From the NCBI RefSeq assembly GCF_039539005.1, contig NZ_BAABCP010000001.1, positions 124,001-188,000 on the forward strand: DNA of 64,000 bases, written 5' to 3'. This document shows positions 9,798 to 18,422 of this stretch, piece after piece. Position 1 is the first letter of the stretch; each line of letters begins with the position of its first letter. The notes beneath the pieces were generated by a model, which worked only from the letters and a program-made list of their open reading frames with translations, did not search any database and was not told the DNA's origin. This stretch comes from Microbacterium soli (GTDB lineage Bacteria > Actinomycetota > Actinomycetes > Actinomycetales > Microbacteriaceae). The translations under genes were made by a program, and so were the position numbers.

Positions 9798-9830
9798 GTT
9801 CACCGTGGGTTCGAGATTCGTTTACGCGCC
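9798..9830. promoter_or_regulatory. Three 11-nt direct repeats resembling an actinobacterial PHO box
   Basis: GTTCACC, GTTCGAG and GTTTACG start at 9798, 9809 and 9820, an exact 11-nt period. This matches the layout of PhoP direct-repeat units in Streptomyces, where the 7-nt core is GTTCACC. It lies upstream of pit and between pit and the divergent oligopeptidase gene. Binding is inferred from pattern only. Confidence 0.5.
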
Positions 9831-9904
9831 CGCTGAAATCCTCCCACCCTCCCGCACGATGGTCAACTCGCGGGCGCACTGGTGACGTCGCCGTGCCGCT
9901 GGGT

Positions 9905-9910
9905 TAGCGT
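9905..9910 (+). promoter_or_regulatory. -10 box (TAGCGT) for the oligopeptidase gene, leaderless
   Basis: The last T (9910) is 7 nt before the GTG at 9917. Confidence 0.55.
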
Positions 9911-9916
9911 TGGGGA

Positions 9917-12022
9917 GTGAGCGAAACCAGCATCCTGCCGCCCGTCGCGGACCGACGCCCGATCAGCCGGACCCACCACGGCGACACCTTCCAGGACGCC
10001 TACGAGTGGCTGCGCGCCAAGGAGGATCCCGAGGTGATCGCGCACCTGGAGGCGGAGAACGCCTACACCGAGGCGCGCACCGCTCATCTGAGCGACCTGC
10101 GCGAGCGGCTGTTCCAGGAGGTCCGCTCCCGGGTGCTCGAGACCGACCTGTCCGTGCCCACCCGCCGCGGCGACTGGTGGTATTACGGCCGCACCGCGGA
10201 GGGCGCGCAGTACGGCATCCAGTGCCGCACCGCGGTCGTGGACGACAGTTGGACTCCCCCCGTGCTCGAGGCGGGCGCGCCCGTCCCCGGCGAACAGGTC
10301 CTGCTGGACGCCAACGTCGAAGCGGAAGGGCACGAGTTCTTCTCGATGGGCGCGTTCGATCTGTCCGACGACGGCACCCGGATGCTGTGGTCGGTCGACG
10401 TCGAGGGGTCGGAGCTGTACACCGTCCACGTGCGCGACCTCACCACCGGCGAGCGCTTCGACGAGGTGATCGAGAACACCGGTCAGGCGTTCTTCACCCC
10501 CGACGGCCGGTCCATCGTCTACTCCACCCGTGACGAGGCGTGGCGTCCGGACACCCTGTGGCTGCATCGGATGGGCACGCCCGTGGCGGAGGATGTGAAG
10601 CTGTTCCACGAGCCCGATGAGCGCTTCTGGCTGGGCGCGGGCATCTCCCGCAGCAAGAAGTACCTCGTCATCGGCCTGGGTTCGAAGATCACGAGCGAAG
10701 AGCTGCTGGTCGATCTGGCGGACCCCACCGCCGCCCCGCAGGTCGTCTGGCCGCGCCGCGACGGCGTGGAGTACTCCGTCGATCACGCCGTCGTCGACGG
10801 CGAGGACCGTCTGCTGATCCTGCACAACGACGGGGCGCTGGACTTCGAGCTCGTCTCGGTGGCGGCGTCCGACCCACAGGGTCCGCGGCGGGTCCTGCTG
10901 CCCCACACGCCGGGCCGCCGCCTGCTGGACGTGGACTGCTTCCGCGACTTCGCCACGGTCGAGTACCGCACCGAGGGGATGCCGCATGCGGCGCTGCTGG
11001 ACTACCGCACGGGCGCACTGGATGTCATCGAGTTCGACGAGCCGCTGTACGAGGCGTACTTCAGTGGCAACGCGGAATGGCACGCCCCCTTCCTGCGGAT
11101 GGGATACACGTCGTTCGTGACACCGTCCACCGTGCTCGACCTTGAGCTCGCCACCGGTGAGAAGCACGTGCGCAAGCGGACTCAGGTGCTCGGCGGCTAC
11201 GATCCCGCCGACTACGGCCAGCGCCGCGACTGGGCGACGGCTCCGGACGGGACGAGGGTTCCGGTCTCGCTGGTGTGGAAGAAGTCCTTCGGCGAGCCGG
11301 GAGCCGCGGCGCGCCCCGTGCACCTGTACGGCTACGGATCCTACGAGCACTCCATCGACCCCGGATTCTCGACCATGCGGCTGTCGATGATGGACCGCGG
11401 CGTGATCTTCGCCGTGGCGCATGTCCGCGGCGGAGGGGAGATGGGCAGGCACTGGTACGAGGACGGCAAGGGGCTGAACAAGCGGAACACGTTCACGGAC
11501 TTCATCGCCGTGGGCAGGCACCTCGTGGAGTCGGGCGTCACGACGCCCGAACGGATGGTCGCGGAGGGCGGCAGCGCAGGCGGTCTGCTCATGGGAGCGG
11601 TCGCGAACCTCGCCCCCGAGCTGTTCGCCGGGATCCTGGCGGGCGTCCCTTTCGTCGACGCCCTCACTTCGATCCTCGACCCGTCCCTGCCACTGACCGT
11701 CGTGGAATGGGACGAGTGGGGCGATCCGCTGCACGACGCCGAGGTGTACGCGTACATGAAGTCGTACTCCCCGTACGAGAACATCCGCTCGGACGGGAAG
11801 TACCCTCGCATCCTCGCGATGACGTCGCTGAACGACACCCGTGTGCTGTACGTCGAACCGGCCAAGTGGGTGTCCGCGCTGCGGCACGCCGGTGCCGAGG
11901 ATGTCATCATGCGATGCGAGATGTCCGCCGGTCACGGCGGGGTGAGCGGGCGGTACAACGCGTGGCGAGAGCGTGCGTTCGAGATCGCGTGGATGCTCGA
12001 CGTGCTGGGCCTGGCCGGCTGA
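9917..12022 (+). CDS. ptrB: Oligopeptidase B-like S9 serine peptidase
   Basis: The 701-residue prolyl-oligopeptidase-family protein has an N-terminal beta-propeller (about residues 70-420) and a C-terminal alpha/beta hydrolase domain. The catalytic triad is visible: Ser in GGSAGGLLMG (about 553), Asp in SLNDTRVLY (about 639) and His in SAGHGGVSGRY (about 673). HVRGGGEMGRHWYEDGK and the overall length match oligopeptidase B, which cuts short peptides after Arg/Lys, rather than prolyl oligopeptidase. It has no signal peptide, so it is cytosolic. The GTG start sits 7 nt after a TAGCGT box, and the gene is monocistronic. Confidence 0.9.
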   Translation: MSETSILPPVADRRPISRTHHGDTFQDAYEWLRAKEDPEVIAHLEAENAYTEARTAHLSDLRERLFQEVRSRVLETDLSVPTRRGDWWYYGRTAEGAQYGIQCRTAVVDDSWTPPVLEAGAPVPGEQVLLDANVEAEGHEFFSMGAFDLSDDGTRMLWSVDVEGSELYTVHVRDLTTGERFDEVIENTGQAFFTPDGRSIVYSTRDEAWRPDTLWLHRMGTPVAEDVKLFHEPDERFWLGAGISRSKKYLVIGLGSKITSEELLVDLADPTAAPQVVWPRRDGVEYSVDHAVVDGEDRLLILHNDGALDFELVSVAASDPQGPRRVLLPHTPGRRLLDVDCFRDFATVEYRTEGMPHAALLDYRTGALDVIEFDEPLYEAYFSGNAEWHAPFLRMGYTSFVTPSTVLDLELATGEKHVRKRTQVLGGYDPADYGQRRDWATAPDGTRVPVSLVWKKSFGEPGAAARPVHLYGYGSYEHSIDPGFSTMRLSMMDRGVIFAVAHVRGGGEMGRHWYEDGKGLNKRNTFTDFIAVGRHLVESGVTTPERMVAEGGSAGGLLMGAVANLAPELFAGILAGVPFVDALTSILDPSLPLTVVEWDEWGDPLHDAEVYAYMKSYSPYENIRSDGKYPRILAMTSLNDTRVLYVEPAKWVSALRHAGAEDVIMRCEMSAGHGGVSGRYNAWRERAFEIAWMLDVLGLAG

Positions 12023-12096
12023 CCCGCGCCTCGCCGACGCGTGTCCCGCAAGACGCGGTGCGACGTCACCCGGCTCGCCATCACCGGGGCACGGGA

Positions 12097-13125
12097 TCAG
12101 CCGAACAGCGCTGCGGCCTCCTCATAGCGGCTCAGCGGCACGGTGTTCAGCTCGCCGAGAGCCTCGTCGAAGGGCACCAGGACGATGTCGGTGCCGCGCA
12201 GCGCGACCATCTGCCCCCAGGCACCGGCCACGAGGGCGTCGGCGGCGTTCAGGCCCAGACGGGTGGCGAGCACCCGGTCGAAGCCGGACGGCGAACCACC
12301 GCGCTGGATGTGTCCGAGCACTGTGGAGCGGGTCTCGATGCCGGTGATGCGCTCGATCTCCGGCGCCAGGACCTCGCTGATGCCGCCCAAACGCGGCCGG
12401 TTGAAGGCGTCCAGGCCCTTGTCACTGAAGGCCTCCTCCATTCCGGTCAGGGTGAAGCCCTCGGAGACCACCACCAGCGGCGCACGCCCCCGGTCGCGGG
12501 CACGTGTGACCAGCGCGCAGATCTCGTCCATCGACATGGGGACCTCGGGGATGCAGATCACGTGCGCACCCGCCGCCATGCCCGCGTGCAGGGCGATCCA
12601 GCCGACGTGTCGGCCCATGACCTCGGCCACCATGCAGCGCTGATGCGAGTCGCCCGTGGTGCGCAGGCGATCCATGGCGTCCGTGGCGATGTTGACCGCG
12701 GTGTCGAAACCGAATGAGTAGTCCGTGGCTCGCAGATCGTTGTCGATGGTCTTCGGGACGCCCAGCACGTTGATGCCGTCCTTGGAGAGCCGGTCAGCGG
12801 CTGCGAGCGTGCCCTCACCGCCGATCGCGACGATCCCGTCGATGCCGTGCCCTGCCAACGTCCTGGCGATGTTCTCCGCACCGCCGCGGCTGCCCTCATA
12901 GGGGTTCGTGCGGCTCGTGCCGAGAATGGTGCCGCCCACTTTGGAGAGCCCCTTGACCTCATGCCGGGTCAGCGGGAAGAAGTCGCCTTCCACGACGCCT
13001 CGCCAGCCGTCGCGGATGCCCACGAACTCGAGGTCGTAGCTCGTCGTGCCCTTGAGCACGATGCCGCGGATGACCGCGTTCAGGCCGGGGCAATCGCCGC
13101 CGCTGGTGAGGATGCCGATCTTCAT
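12097..13125 (-). CDS. pfkA: 6-phosphofructokinase
   Basis: The 342-residue protein phosphorylates fructose 6-phosphate in glycolysis. Motifs are GGDCPGLNAVIRG (residues 9-21), GGEGT (102-106), PKTIDND (124-130, catalytic Asp128), MGRHVGWIA and QRGGSPS. The two positions that usually separate ATP from pyrophosphate enzymes are mixed: Gly105 (ATP-like) and Lys125 (PPi-like). This combination is known in actinobacterial ATP-dependent PFKs such as that of Streptomyces. The ATG at 13125 is chosen because the family sequence starts MKIGILTSGG; an upstream in-frame ATG at 13179 adds 18 atypical residues. A TAGGGT box at 13183-13188 would give a leader of about 50 nt. Confidence 0.93.
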   Translation of the reverse strand: MKIGILTSGGDCPGLNAVIRGIVLKGTTSYDLEFVGIRDGWRGVVEGDFFPLTRHEVKGLSKVGGTILGTSRTNPYEGSRGGAENIARTLAGHGIDGIVAIGGEGTLAAADRLSKDGINVLGVPKTIDNDLRATDYSFGFDTAVNIATDAMDRLRTTGDSHQRCMVAEVMGRHVGWIALHAGMAAGAHVICIPEVPMSMDEICALVTRARDRGRAPLVVVSEGFTLTGMEEAFSDKGLDAFNRPRLGGISEVLAPEIERITGIETRSTVLGHIQRGGSPSGFDRVLATRLGLNAADALVAGAWGQMVALRGTDIVLVPFDEALGELNTVPLSRYEEAAALFG

Positions 13126-13299
13126 GCTGCTGCCTTCATGCTTCGGGGAGAGGAACAGGAAAGGGCGACGCTGCCTCATCCGACCCTAGTGGGGAACCCT
13201 GCCCGATGCCATCCTCATGGCGTTGAAAATCACTGATCTTGCCGCACATATGACCCCACCCATGTGAATCTTGTCGAATGAGAGGGATTTCGATGAAAA

Positions 13300-13336
13300 A
13301 AGGCGTTAAGATGCTCAGTTCTTAACGCCTTCTTCT
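13300..13336 (-). terminator. Rho-independent terminator of the SNF2 helicase gene
   Basis: A 12-bp stem (13300-13311 with 13320-13331) has an 8-nt loop, followed on the minus strand by a run of six T. It lies 19 nt after the helicase stop. This is one of two classical T-tract terminators in the window. Confidence 0.85.
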
Positions 13337-13349
13337 GCGGTGATGACGA

Positions 13350-15509
13350 TCAGGCCTCGCCGAGCGCCTCGCGCAGCAGATGCATGAGCGCTGCCAGCTG
13401 CACGGACTCGTCGGCGCCCGCGTCCCCCGACTCGCCGTCCAGCGCCCGGGCGGCGAGACCCTGCTTCTGGTCGATGAGCTCGGCGATCTTCGTGTCGATG
13501 GTGTGCGCGGCGATGATCCGCCACGCGGTCACCGGCTCGTCCTGACCGATGCGGTGCACGCGGTCGATGGCCTGCGTCTGCTCGGCCGCGGTCCAGCTCA
13601 GCTCGGCGAGCACCACGTTCGACGCCGCCTGCAGGTTCACGCCGACGCCCGCAGCGGTCAGCGAGCACACCACGATGCCGACGTCCGGGTCGCTCTCGAA
13701 CGCATCGATGGCCTGCTGCCTGGCCGTGGCGGACTGCTCGCCGCGGATCGAGACGGCCCGGACGCCGGACGCCGCGAAATGCGCCTCCGCCTGATCCATG
13801 ACGTCGATGTGCTTGGCGAAGAAGACGACCTTCTCGACCGAGCGCTGCAGCTGCACCGCGTAGTCCGCGGCCAGCATCGCCTTGGCCTGGCCGATCCTGC
13901 GCACCATCGTGAAGACGTTGTCCCCGCCGGTGCCCGCGGCCTTGGACTCCTCGAGCTCGTTGTGCGCGACCAGGCGCACGATGTCGTCGTCGATCGCGTC
14001 GGGTCCGCGGGACGCATGCCCCGTGCCATGCGCGGCGGCACGAGCCTCGACGATCCGGCGGTACTTCGCCGCCATCCGCTCGCCCAGCTCCCGCTCGGCC
14101 TGGCGGATGCTGCGCCCGAACTCGTCATCGAGCTGCACCGGAAGGTCGGCGATGAGCTTGTCGGGCAGATCGGCGGCGACATCCTTCTTCTTACGGCGCA
14201 CGATGCCCATCGAGATGACGGCGTCGCGGGCCTCCGCATAGAACGCCTTGTCCGCGGGTGTGAGCCCCGTGGCGTCGAGCTTGTCCATCAGCTCGGCGCC
14301 GGGCTTCTCGCCGTTGGTCCACCCCAGGAAGCGCCAGATCGCGTCGAAGTCCTCGACGTCGTTGATCAGAGGCGTGCCCGTCAGTGCCAGCATGAGCGGG
14401 TTGCGCGTGCGCTCACGGATGCGCGCCGCGAGCGCCAGCACATTCCGGGATCGCTGCGAGGACAGGTTCTTGATGAAGTGCGCCTCGTCGACGACCATGC
14501 CCTTCAGACCGATGGCGCCCAGCCACGACAGATGCCGGTCCAGGATCTCGTAATTGACGATGAAGACGTCCGCGAAGGCGTCGATGTCGTCGCCGTCGCC
14601 CTGGATCACGGCGGCCCGGCGCTGTGGCGTCCACAGTTCCACCTCGCGCGCCCAGTTCATCTTCACGACGTTGGGGACCACCACCAGCAGCGGATAGGCA
14701 TCGGCGACGGATGCCGCCAGCACCGACTGCGCGGTCTTTCCCAGTCCCGGTTCATCGGCGAGCAGGAAGCTGCGATGCCCGGCGCGCACCGCCTCGACGA
14801 AACGCGACTGATGCACCATCACCTCACGGCCCTTCGGCGAGATGTGATCGTACTCGGGCGGCGGCGGCAGCTCCATGGACGCCGCTCCCCCGCCGGCGCC
14901 GGACTCGAACGCCTTGTAGAGCGGCCCCATCAGCTCCCAGCTGTCCAGGCGACGGCGGGGCGCGGACTCCGCGCGAGGGGTGAGATCCGGCGCGAGGAAC
15001 GGATGGGCGAGCTGGCGCGACTCCACCGAGGGCGGCGTCACCTGCCTCTCCACCAGCGCCTCCGGCACCACCGGAGTGGACCGCACCGGCGCCGCATCCG
15101 TGATGATGAGCTCTTCCGGGGCGAGCTCCGCCCCGGACTCCAGCAGCCAGTCGCGCCGCATCCGCTTGGCCACGGGCGACGCCGCCTGGTCGGCCTCCAG
15201 AAGCTGGATCAGCGAGGTGTCACGGGCGGCCGTCTTCGCGAGGATCGTGGCGATGCCGTCCAGCCGCTTGAGCAGCTCGACACGCGCGGCGTCGCCCAGC
15301 TCGGTCTCCGCCTTCACCCGTGCGCGCTCCTCGCGAACGAGGAAGGCGATCACCTGGAACTTGACGCGGTTGGTCGGACCCAGCTTCGATCGCTGCGCCT
15401 TCGCCTCGATCTCGCGCACCTTGCGCGCGAGAATCGGGATCAGCGGTGCCTCGTCGTCTCGACGAGAGATCTTCCTGCGCCGCGATGCGGCAGTCGCCGT
15501 GGTCGGCAT
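13350..15509 (-). CDS. SNF2-family DEAD/DEAH-box helicase/ATPase
   Basis: The 719-residue protein has a poorly conserved basic N-terminal 220 residues and a full SNF2 core: LADEPGLGKTAQS (motif I, Walker A), VVDEAHFIKN (motif II, DEAH), ALTGTPLIND (III), VCSLTAAGVGVNLQAAS (V) and QAIDRVHRIGQ (VI). These ATPases translocate on double-stranded DNA and remodel protein-DNA complexes; the bacterial role is usually unclear. The ATG at 15509 follows AGGAGGAG, which decides between it and an upstream in-frame start. The gene is monocistronic, with a T-tract terminator. No methylase, nuclease or phage-defence partner is adjacent. Confidence 0.9.
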   Translation of the reverse strand: MPTTATAASRRRKISRRDDEAPLIPILARKVREIEAKAQRSKLGPTNRVKFQVIAFLVREERARVKAETELGDAARVELLKRLDGIATILAKTAARDTSLIQLLEADQAASPVAKRMRRDWLLESGAELAPEELIITDAAPVRSTPVVPEALVERQVTPPSVESRQLAHPFLAPDLTPRAESAPRRRLDSWELMGPLYKAFESGAGGGAASMELPPPPEYDHISPKGREVMVHQSRFVEAVRAGHRSFLLADEPGLGKTAQSVLAASVADAYPLLVVVPNVVKMNWAREVELWTPQRRAAVIQGDGDDIDAFADVFIVNYEILDRHLSWLGAIGLKGMVVDEAHFIKNLSSQRSRNVLALAARIRERTRNPLMLALTGTPLINDVEDFDAIWRFLGWTNGEKPGAELMDKLDATGLTPADKAFYAEARDAVISMGIVRRKKKDVAADLPDKLIADLPVQLDDEFGRSIRQAERELGERMAAKYRRIVEARAAAHGTGHASRGPDAIDDDIVRLVAHNELEESKAAGTGGDNVFTMVRRIGQAKAMLAADYAVQLQRSVEKVVFFAKHIDVMDQAEAHFAASGVRAVSIRGEQSATARQQAIDAFESDPDVGIVVCSLTAAGVGVNLQAASNVVLAELSWTAAEQTQAIDRVHRIGQDEPVTAWRIIAAHTIDTKIAELIDQKQGLAARALDGESGDAGADESVQLAALMHLLREALGEA

Positions 15510-15675
15510 GCTCCTCCTGAGCGTGAATGCCGAAGTGCCGAGGGGCCTTCGTCCGTCCTGTGATCCGCGCGTGGCGCGAGCCATGACCCTGCGGAATACG
15601 GCACCCGGTCTCCGCGAGACGCGGTCATCGTCGGGTGCCGGACTCCAGTTTACGACATCCGATCGGATTCCACGA

Positions 15676-16623
15676 TCAGCCCAGACCCAGCCTGGTGCGG
15701 GCCCTCGTCACATCCTCGGCGATCTGCGCGACCAGCGCGTCCATGCCCTCGAAGGCGACCATGCCCCGCAGATGGTCCGTGAACTCGACCGTCACCCGGT
15801 GCCCGTACAGGTCGAGCCCGGATTCGCCGAGCACGTGGGCCTCGACCTGGCTCCGCTCGACGTCGTCGAAGGTCGGGTTGGTGCCGACGGAGATGGCGGC
15901 CGGATGCCGGATGCCGGTGACATGGTCCACCAACCAGCCGGCGTAGACGCCTTCGGCCGGCGCGAGTGCATCGGTGTGCTCGGAGAGGTTCGCCGTGGGG
16001 AAGCCGAGCTCGCGTCCGCGCTTGAGCCCGTGCACGACCTCGCCGGCCACGCTCACCGGACGACCGAGCATCTGCGCGGCGCCCGCCACGTCCCCGGCCG
16101 CCAACAGCTCGCGGATCCACGTCGACGACACGCGCCGCCGCGCCCCGGCGATGTGCACGTCATCGACGACATCGACCGTGAAGCCGTGCTGCGGGCCGAG
16201 CTCGCGCAGCAGTTCCGGCGTGCCGGCCCCGCCGCGTCCGAACCGGAAGTCCCGCCCCACGAGGACCGTGGTCACATGCAGGGCGTCCACGAGCACGGTG
16301 CGCACGAAATCCTCCGCGGCGAGCGAGGCCAGCCTGCGATCGAAGGCGAGCACCAGAGTCGCGTCCAGCCCGAGGTCGCCGAGCAGCTCGATCTTGCGGT
16401 CGAGACTGACGACGTTCTCCGGGCACAGCTCCGGCCGCAGCACCTCCAGCGGGTTGCGGTCGAAGGTCACCGCCACGGCTTTGGCGCCCGTGGTCGCCGC
16501 GTCCACGCGCGTCCGCTCGATGACGGCGCGATGACCGACGTGCACGCCGTCGAACTTGCCGATGGCGACGACGCTCGGTCCGAAGCCGGCGGGGATTTCG
16601 GACGGATCGCGGAAGACGATCAC
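15676..16623 (-). CDS. ribF: Bifunctional riboflavin kinase / FAD synthetase
   Basis: The 315-residue protein makes FMN from riboflavin and FAD from FMN using ATP. The N-terminal nucleotidyltransferase domain has IGKFDGVHVGHRAVI (about residues 22-36) and GRDFRFGRGGAGT. The C-terminal riboflavin kinase domain starts near GEVVHGLKRGRELGFPTANL and contains GVYAGWL and TNPTFDD. The GTG start overlaps the stop of the upstream membrane gene (GTGA), so the two are translationally coupled. In this genome ribF is the last gene of the truB-side operon. Confidence 0.95.
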   Translation of the reverse strand: MIVFRDPSEIPAGFGPSVVAIGKFDGVHVGHRAVIERTRVDAATTGAKAVAVTFDRNPLEVLRPELCPENVVSLDRKIELLGDLGLDATLVLAFDRRLASLAAEDFVRTVLVDALHVTTVLVGRDFRFGRGGAGTPELLRELGPQHGFTVDVVDDVHIAGARRRVSSTWIRELLAAGDVAGAAQMLGRPVSVAGEVVHGLKRGRELGFPTANLSEHTDALAPAEGVYAGWLVDHVTGIRHPAAISVGTNPTFDDVERSQVEAHVLGESGLDLYGHRVTVEFTDHLRGMVAFEGMDALVAQIAEDVTRARTRLGLG

Positions 16624-17075
16624 GGCAGCACCTGCTCAGCGACCTCGGCGGGTTGCGGGCGGTGCGTGCGAAGCCACCAGATGCCGAACACCGGCAGCAC
16701 GAGCGGGATCAGCACGTACCCGCTGCCGAAGTGCGACCAGACGCTGTCGTGCGCGAACAGCTGCGGCTCGAGGAAGCTCAGCAGCCCCACGACGATCACC
16801 CCCGTCAGCTCGAACACGATCGCGATCCAGGCGACGGTGTACCAGCCGCGGCGGTGCGCGAGGATCAGCGCGAGGGTCGCGAGGATGTACACGACGGCGG
16901 AGAGCGCGGAGAGCGAGTACGCCAGCGGGGCCTCGTCGAAGCGCCGCACGATCTGGACGAAGCTGCGCCCTGTGGCGCCGACCGCCATCACGGCGTACAC
17001 GATCACGAGAACCCGCCCGATCCCGGTCATCCGGGCGCGCGCGGGGTGCTGGGTCGAGGCATCAGTGTGGGACAT
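16620..17075 (-). CDS. Conserved actinobacterial four-helix membrane protein
   Basis: The 151-residue protein of unrecognised function has four predicted transmembrane helices (about residues 20-40, 58-78, 85-107 and 118-137) and ends in a short polar tail after FGIWWLRTHRP. The ATG at 17075 is chosen because GGAGGA lies upstream of it; an in-frame ATG four codons earlier (17087) has no ribosome binding site. It overlaps ribF by 4 nt and follows a second membrane protein, so it belongs to the truB-ribF transcription unit. No catalytic motif is visible. Confidence 0.8.
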   Translation of the reverse strand: MSHTDASTQHPARARMTGIGRVLVIVYAVMAVGATGRSFVQIVRRFDEAPLAYSLSALSAVVYILATLALILAHRRGWYTVAWIAIVFELTGVIVVGLLSFLEPQLFAHDSVWSHFGSGYVLIPLVLPVFGIWWLRTHRPQPAEVAEQVLP

Positions 17076-17120
17076 CGCGTCCTCCATCCTATGCCGCCGC
17101 GGGCGGGAGCCCGTGCGCGC

Positions 17121-17489
17121 TCACGCGACCTGGATGGTCCAGATGGTCTGCATCCGCCACAGCATGATGGCCAGGGACAGCCCGACCACACCCAGCACGA
17201 CGGTGCTCCAGCGCGTGCGATCCAGCAGAGCCCAGAGGGTGCCGCCGACCGGCAGGAGCACCGCCGCGATCAGGTACACCCAGAACTCCAGCAGATCCCC
17301 GGTGGGCGGGTTGCCCGCGAACGGGGCGACGACGGCGACGACGACCTGCACGATCAGCAGCAGCTCCACCAGCAGCAGGCTGCCGACCGTCCAGTCGCTG
17401 GGTCGTCTGCCCACGAGACCCGCGACGACGCAGAACAGCCCGGACGCGACGGCCACGGAGATCTGGAGGACGGTGAACCACAGGATCAT
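17121..17489 (-). CDS. Small four-helix membrane protein in the truB-ribF operon
   Basis: The 122-residue protein of unknown function has four hydrophobic segments and almost no polar loops (starts MILWFTVLQISVAVASGLF). Its ATG overlaps the truB stop codon (ATGA), so it is translated with truB. The position between truB and ribF suggests co-expression with, not a role in, tRNA modification. Confidence 0.75.
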   Translation of the reverse strand: MILWFTVLQISVAVASGLFCVVAGLVGRRPSDWTVGSLLLVELLLIVQVVVAVVAPFAGNPPTGDLLEFWVYLIAAVLLPVGGTLWALLDRTRWSTVVLGVVGLSLAIMLWRMQTIWTIQVA

Positions 17490-18379
17490 GACTGCGCCTC
17501 CGGCATGTTCATGGCGCTCTTGATGTCGTGTCCGCGCACCTCGAGCACACCCACCAGCACGCCGTCGGGATCGATCCCGGCGGCCTCCGCCCCCGGCATC
17601 CGGTCGCGCTGACCGACGAGCCGCTGGCCGTGCCTCAGCGCGCGCGCCTCCTCCGCGCTGACGTGCAGTGCCGGCATGACACGCGTGGCCGCGTCGGCGG
17701 GCGGGAGCGGCACGGCGGTCTCCAGAGCGTCGAGGGTCACGGCATCGGAGACCTCGAATCCGCCCACGCGCGTGCGGCGCAGCGCGGTGAGATGACCGCC
17801 GACGCCGAGTGCATCGCCGAGGTCACGGCCGAGGGCGCGGATGTAGGTGCCCGACGAGCAGTCGACGACCACGTCGAGGTCGAGGAAACCGCCCTCGCGA
17901 CGCTGCGCCAGCACGTCGAACCGCGAGACCGTCACCTGCCTGGACGCCAGCTCCACGGTCTCCCCCGCGCGCACGAGGTCGTACGCCCGACGCCCGTCGA
18001 TCCTGATGGCGGAGACCGAGCTGGGAACCTGCGAGATCGCACCGGTGAGTGCACGGATGCCGCCGCGCACGGCCGCATCATCCACACCGGCCCAATCCGA
18101 GGCATCCGCCGTCGCGATGACGTCGCCTTCGGCGTCGTCGGTGCTCGTGCGCGCGCCGAGCCTGATCGTCGCGGTATAGGTCTTGTCGGCACCGACGATA
18201 TAGGTCAGCAGCCGCGTCGCACCCTCGATGCCGATCACCAGCAGACCGGTGGCGGCGGGGTCCAGCGTGCCGGCATGACCCACCCTGCGGGTGCCGAAGG
18301 CGCGCCGCACGCGCGCGACGACGTCATGACTGGTGAGACCGCCGGGCTTGTCGACGAGGAGGATGCCGTGCGCTGCCAC
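17486..18379 (-). CDS. truB: tRNA pseudouridine(55) synthase
   Basis: The 297-residue enzyme isomerises U55 in the T-loop of tRNAs. Family motifs are LLVDKPGGLTSHDVV (7-21), GHAGTLDPAATGLL with catalytic Asp40, ADKTYTATIRLGARTSTDDAEG and CSSGTYIRALGRDLG. The GTG start at 18379 is supported by a TAGGGT box ending exactly 7 nt upstream. It is divergent from mutY, which splits truB from its usual neighbour rbfA. Two membrane proteins and ribF follow in coupled order. Confidence 0.95.
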   Translation of the reverse strand: MAAHGILLVDKPGGLTSHDVVARVRRAFGTRRVGHAGTLDPAATGLLVIGIEGATRLLTYIVGADKTYTATIRLGARTSTDDAEGDVIATADASDWAGVDDAAVRGGIRALTGAISQVPSSVSAIRIDGRRAYDLVRAGETVELASRQVTVSRFDVLAQRREGGFLDLDVVVDCSSGTYIRALGRDLGDALGVGGHLTALRRTRVGGFEVSDAVTLDALETAVPLPPADAATRVMPALHVSAEEARALRHGQRLVGQRDRMPGAEAAGIDPDGVLVGVLEVRGHDIKSAMNMPEAQS

Positions 18380-18385
18380 CCGTCC

Positions 18386-18391
18386 ACCCTA
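18386..18391 (-). promoter_or_regulatory. -10 box (TAGGGT) for truB, leaderless
   Basis: The last T (18386) is 7 nt before the GTG at 18379. It is a divergent partner of the box at 18411-18416. Confidence 0.55.
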
Positions 18392-18410
18392 CCGACCCCG
18401 ACGCCTCATC

Positions 18411-18416
18411 TAGGCT
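18411..18416 (+). promoter_or_regulatory. -10 box (TAGGCT) for mutY, leaderless
   Basis: The last T (18416) is 7 nt before the ATG at 18423. Confidence 0.55.
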
Positions 18417-18422
18417 GGCGGG

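Noticed and set aside
13126..13179. Earlier ATG (13179) for pfkA
   Set aside because: It adds 18 atypical residues, lies only 4 nt from the TAGGGT box, and the family sequence begins at MKIGILTSGG.
14980..17523. An 847-codon plus-strand frame
   Set aside because: Antisense to the helicase, ribF and membrane-protein genes, all of which have clear families.
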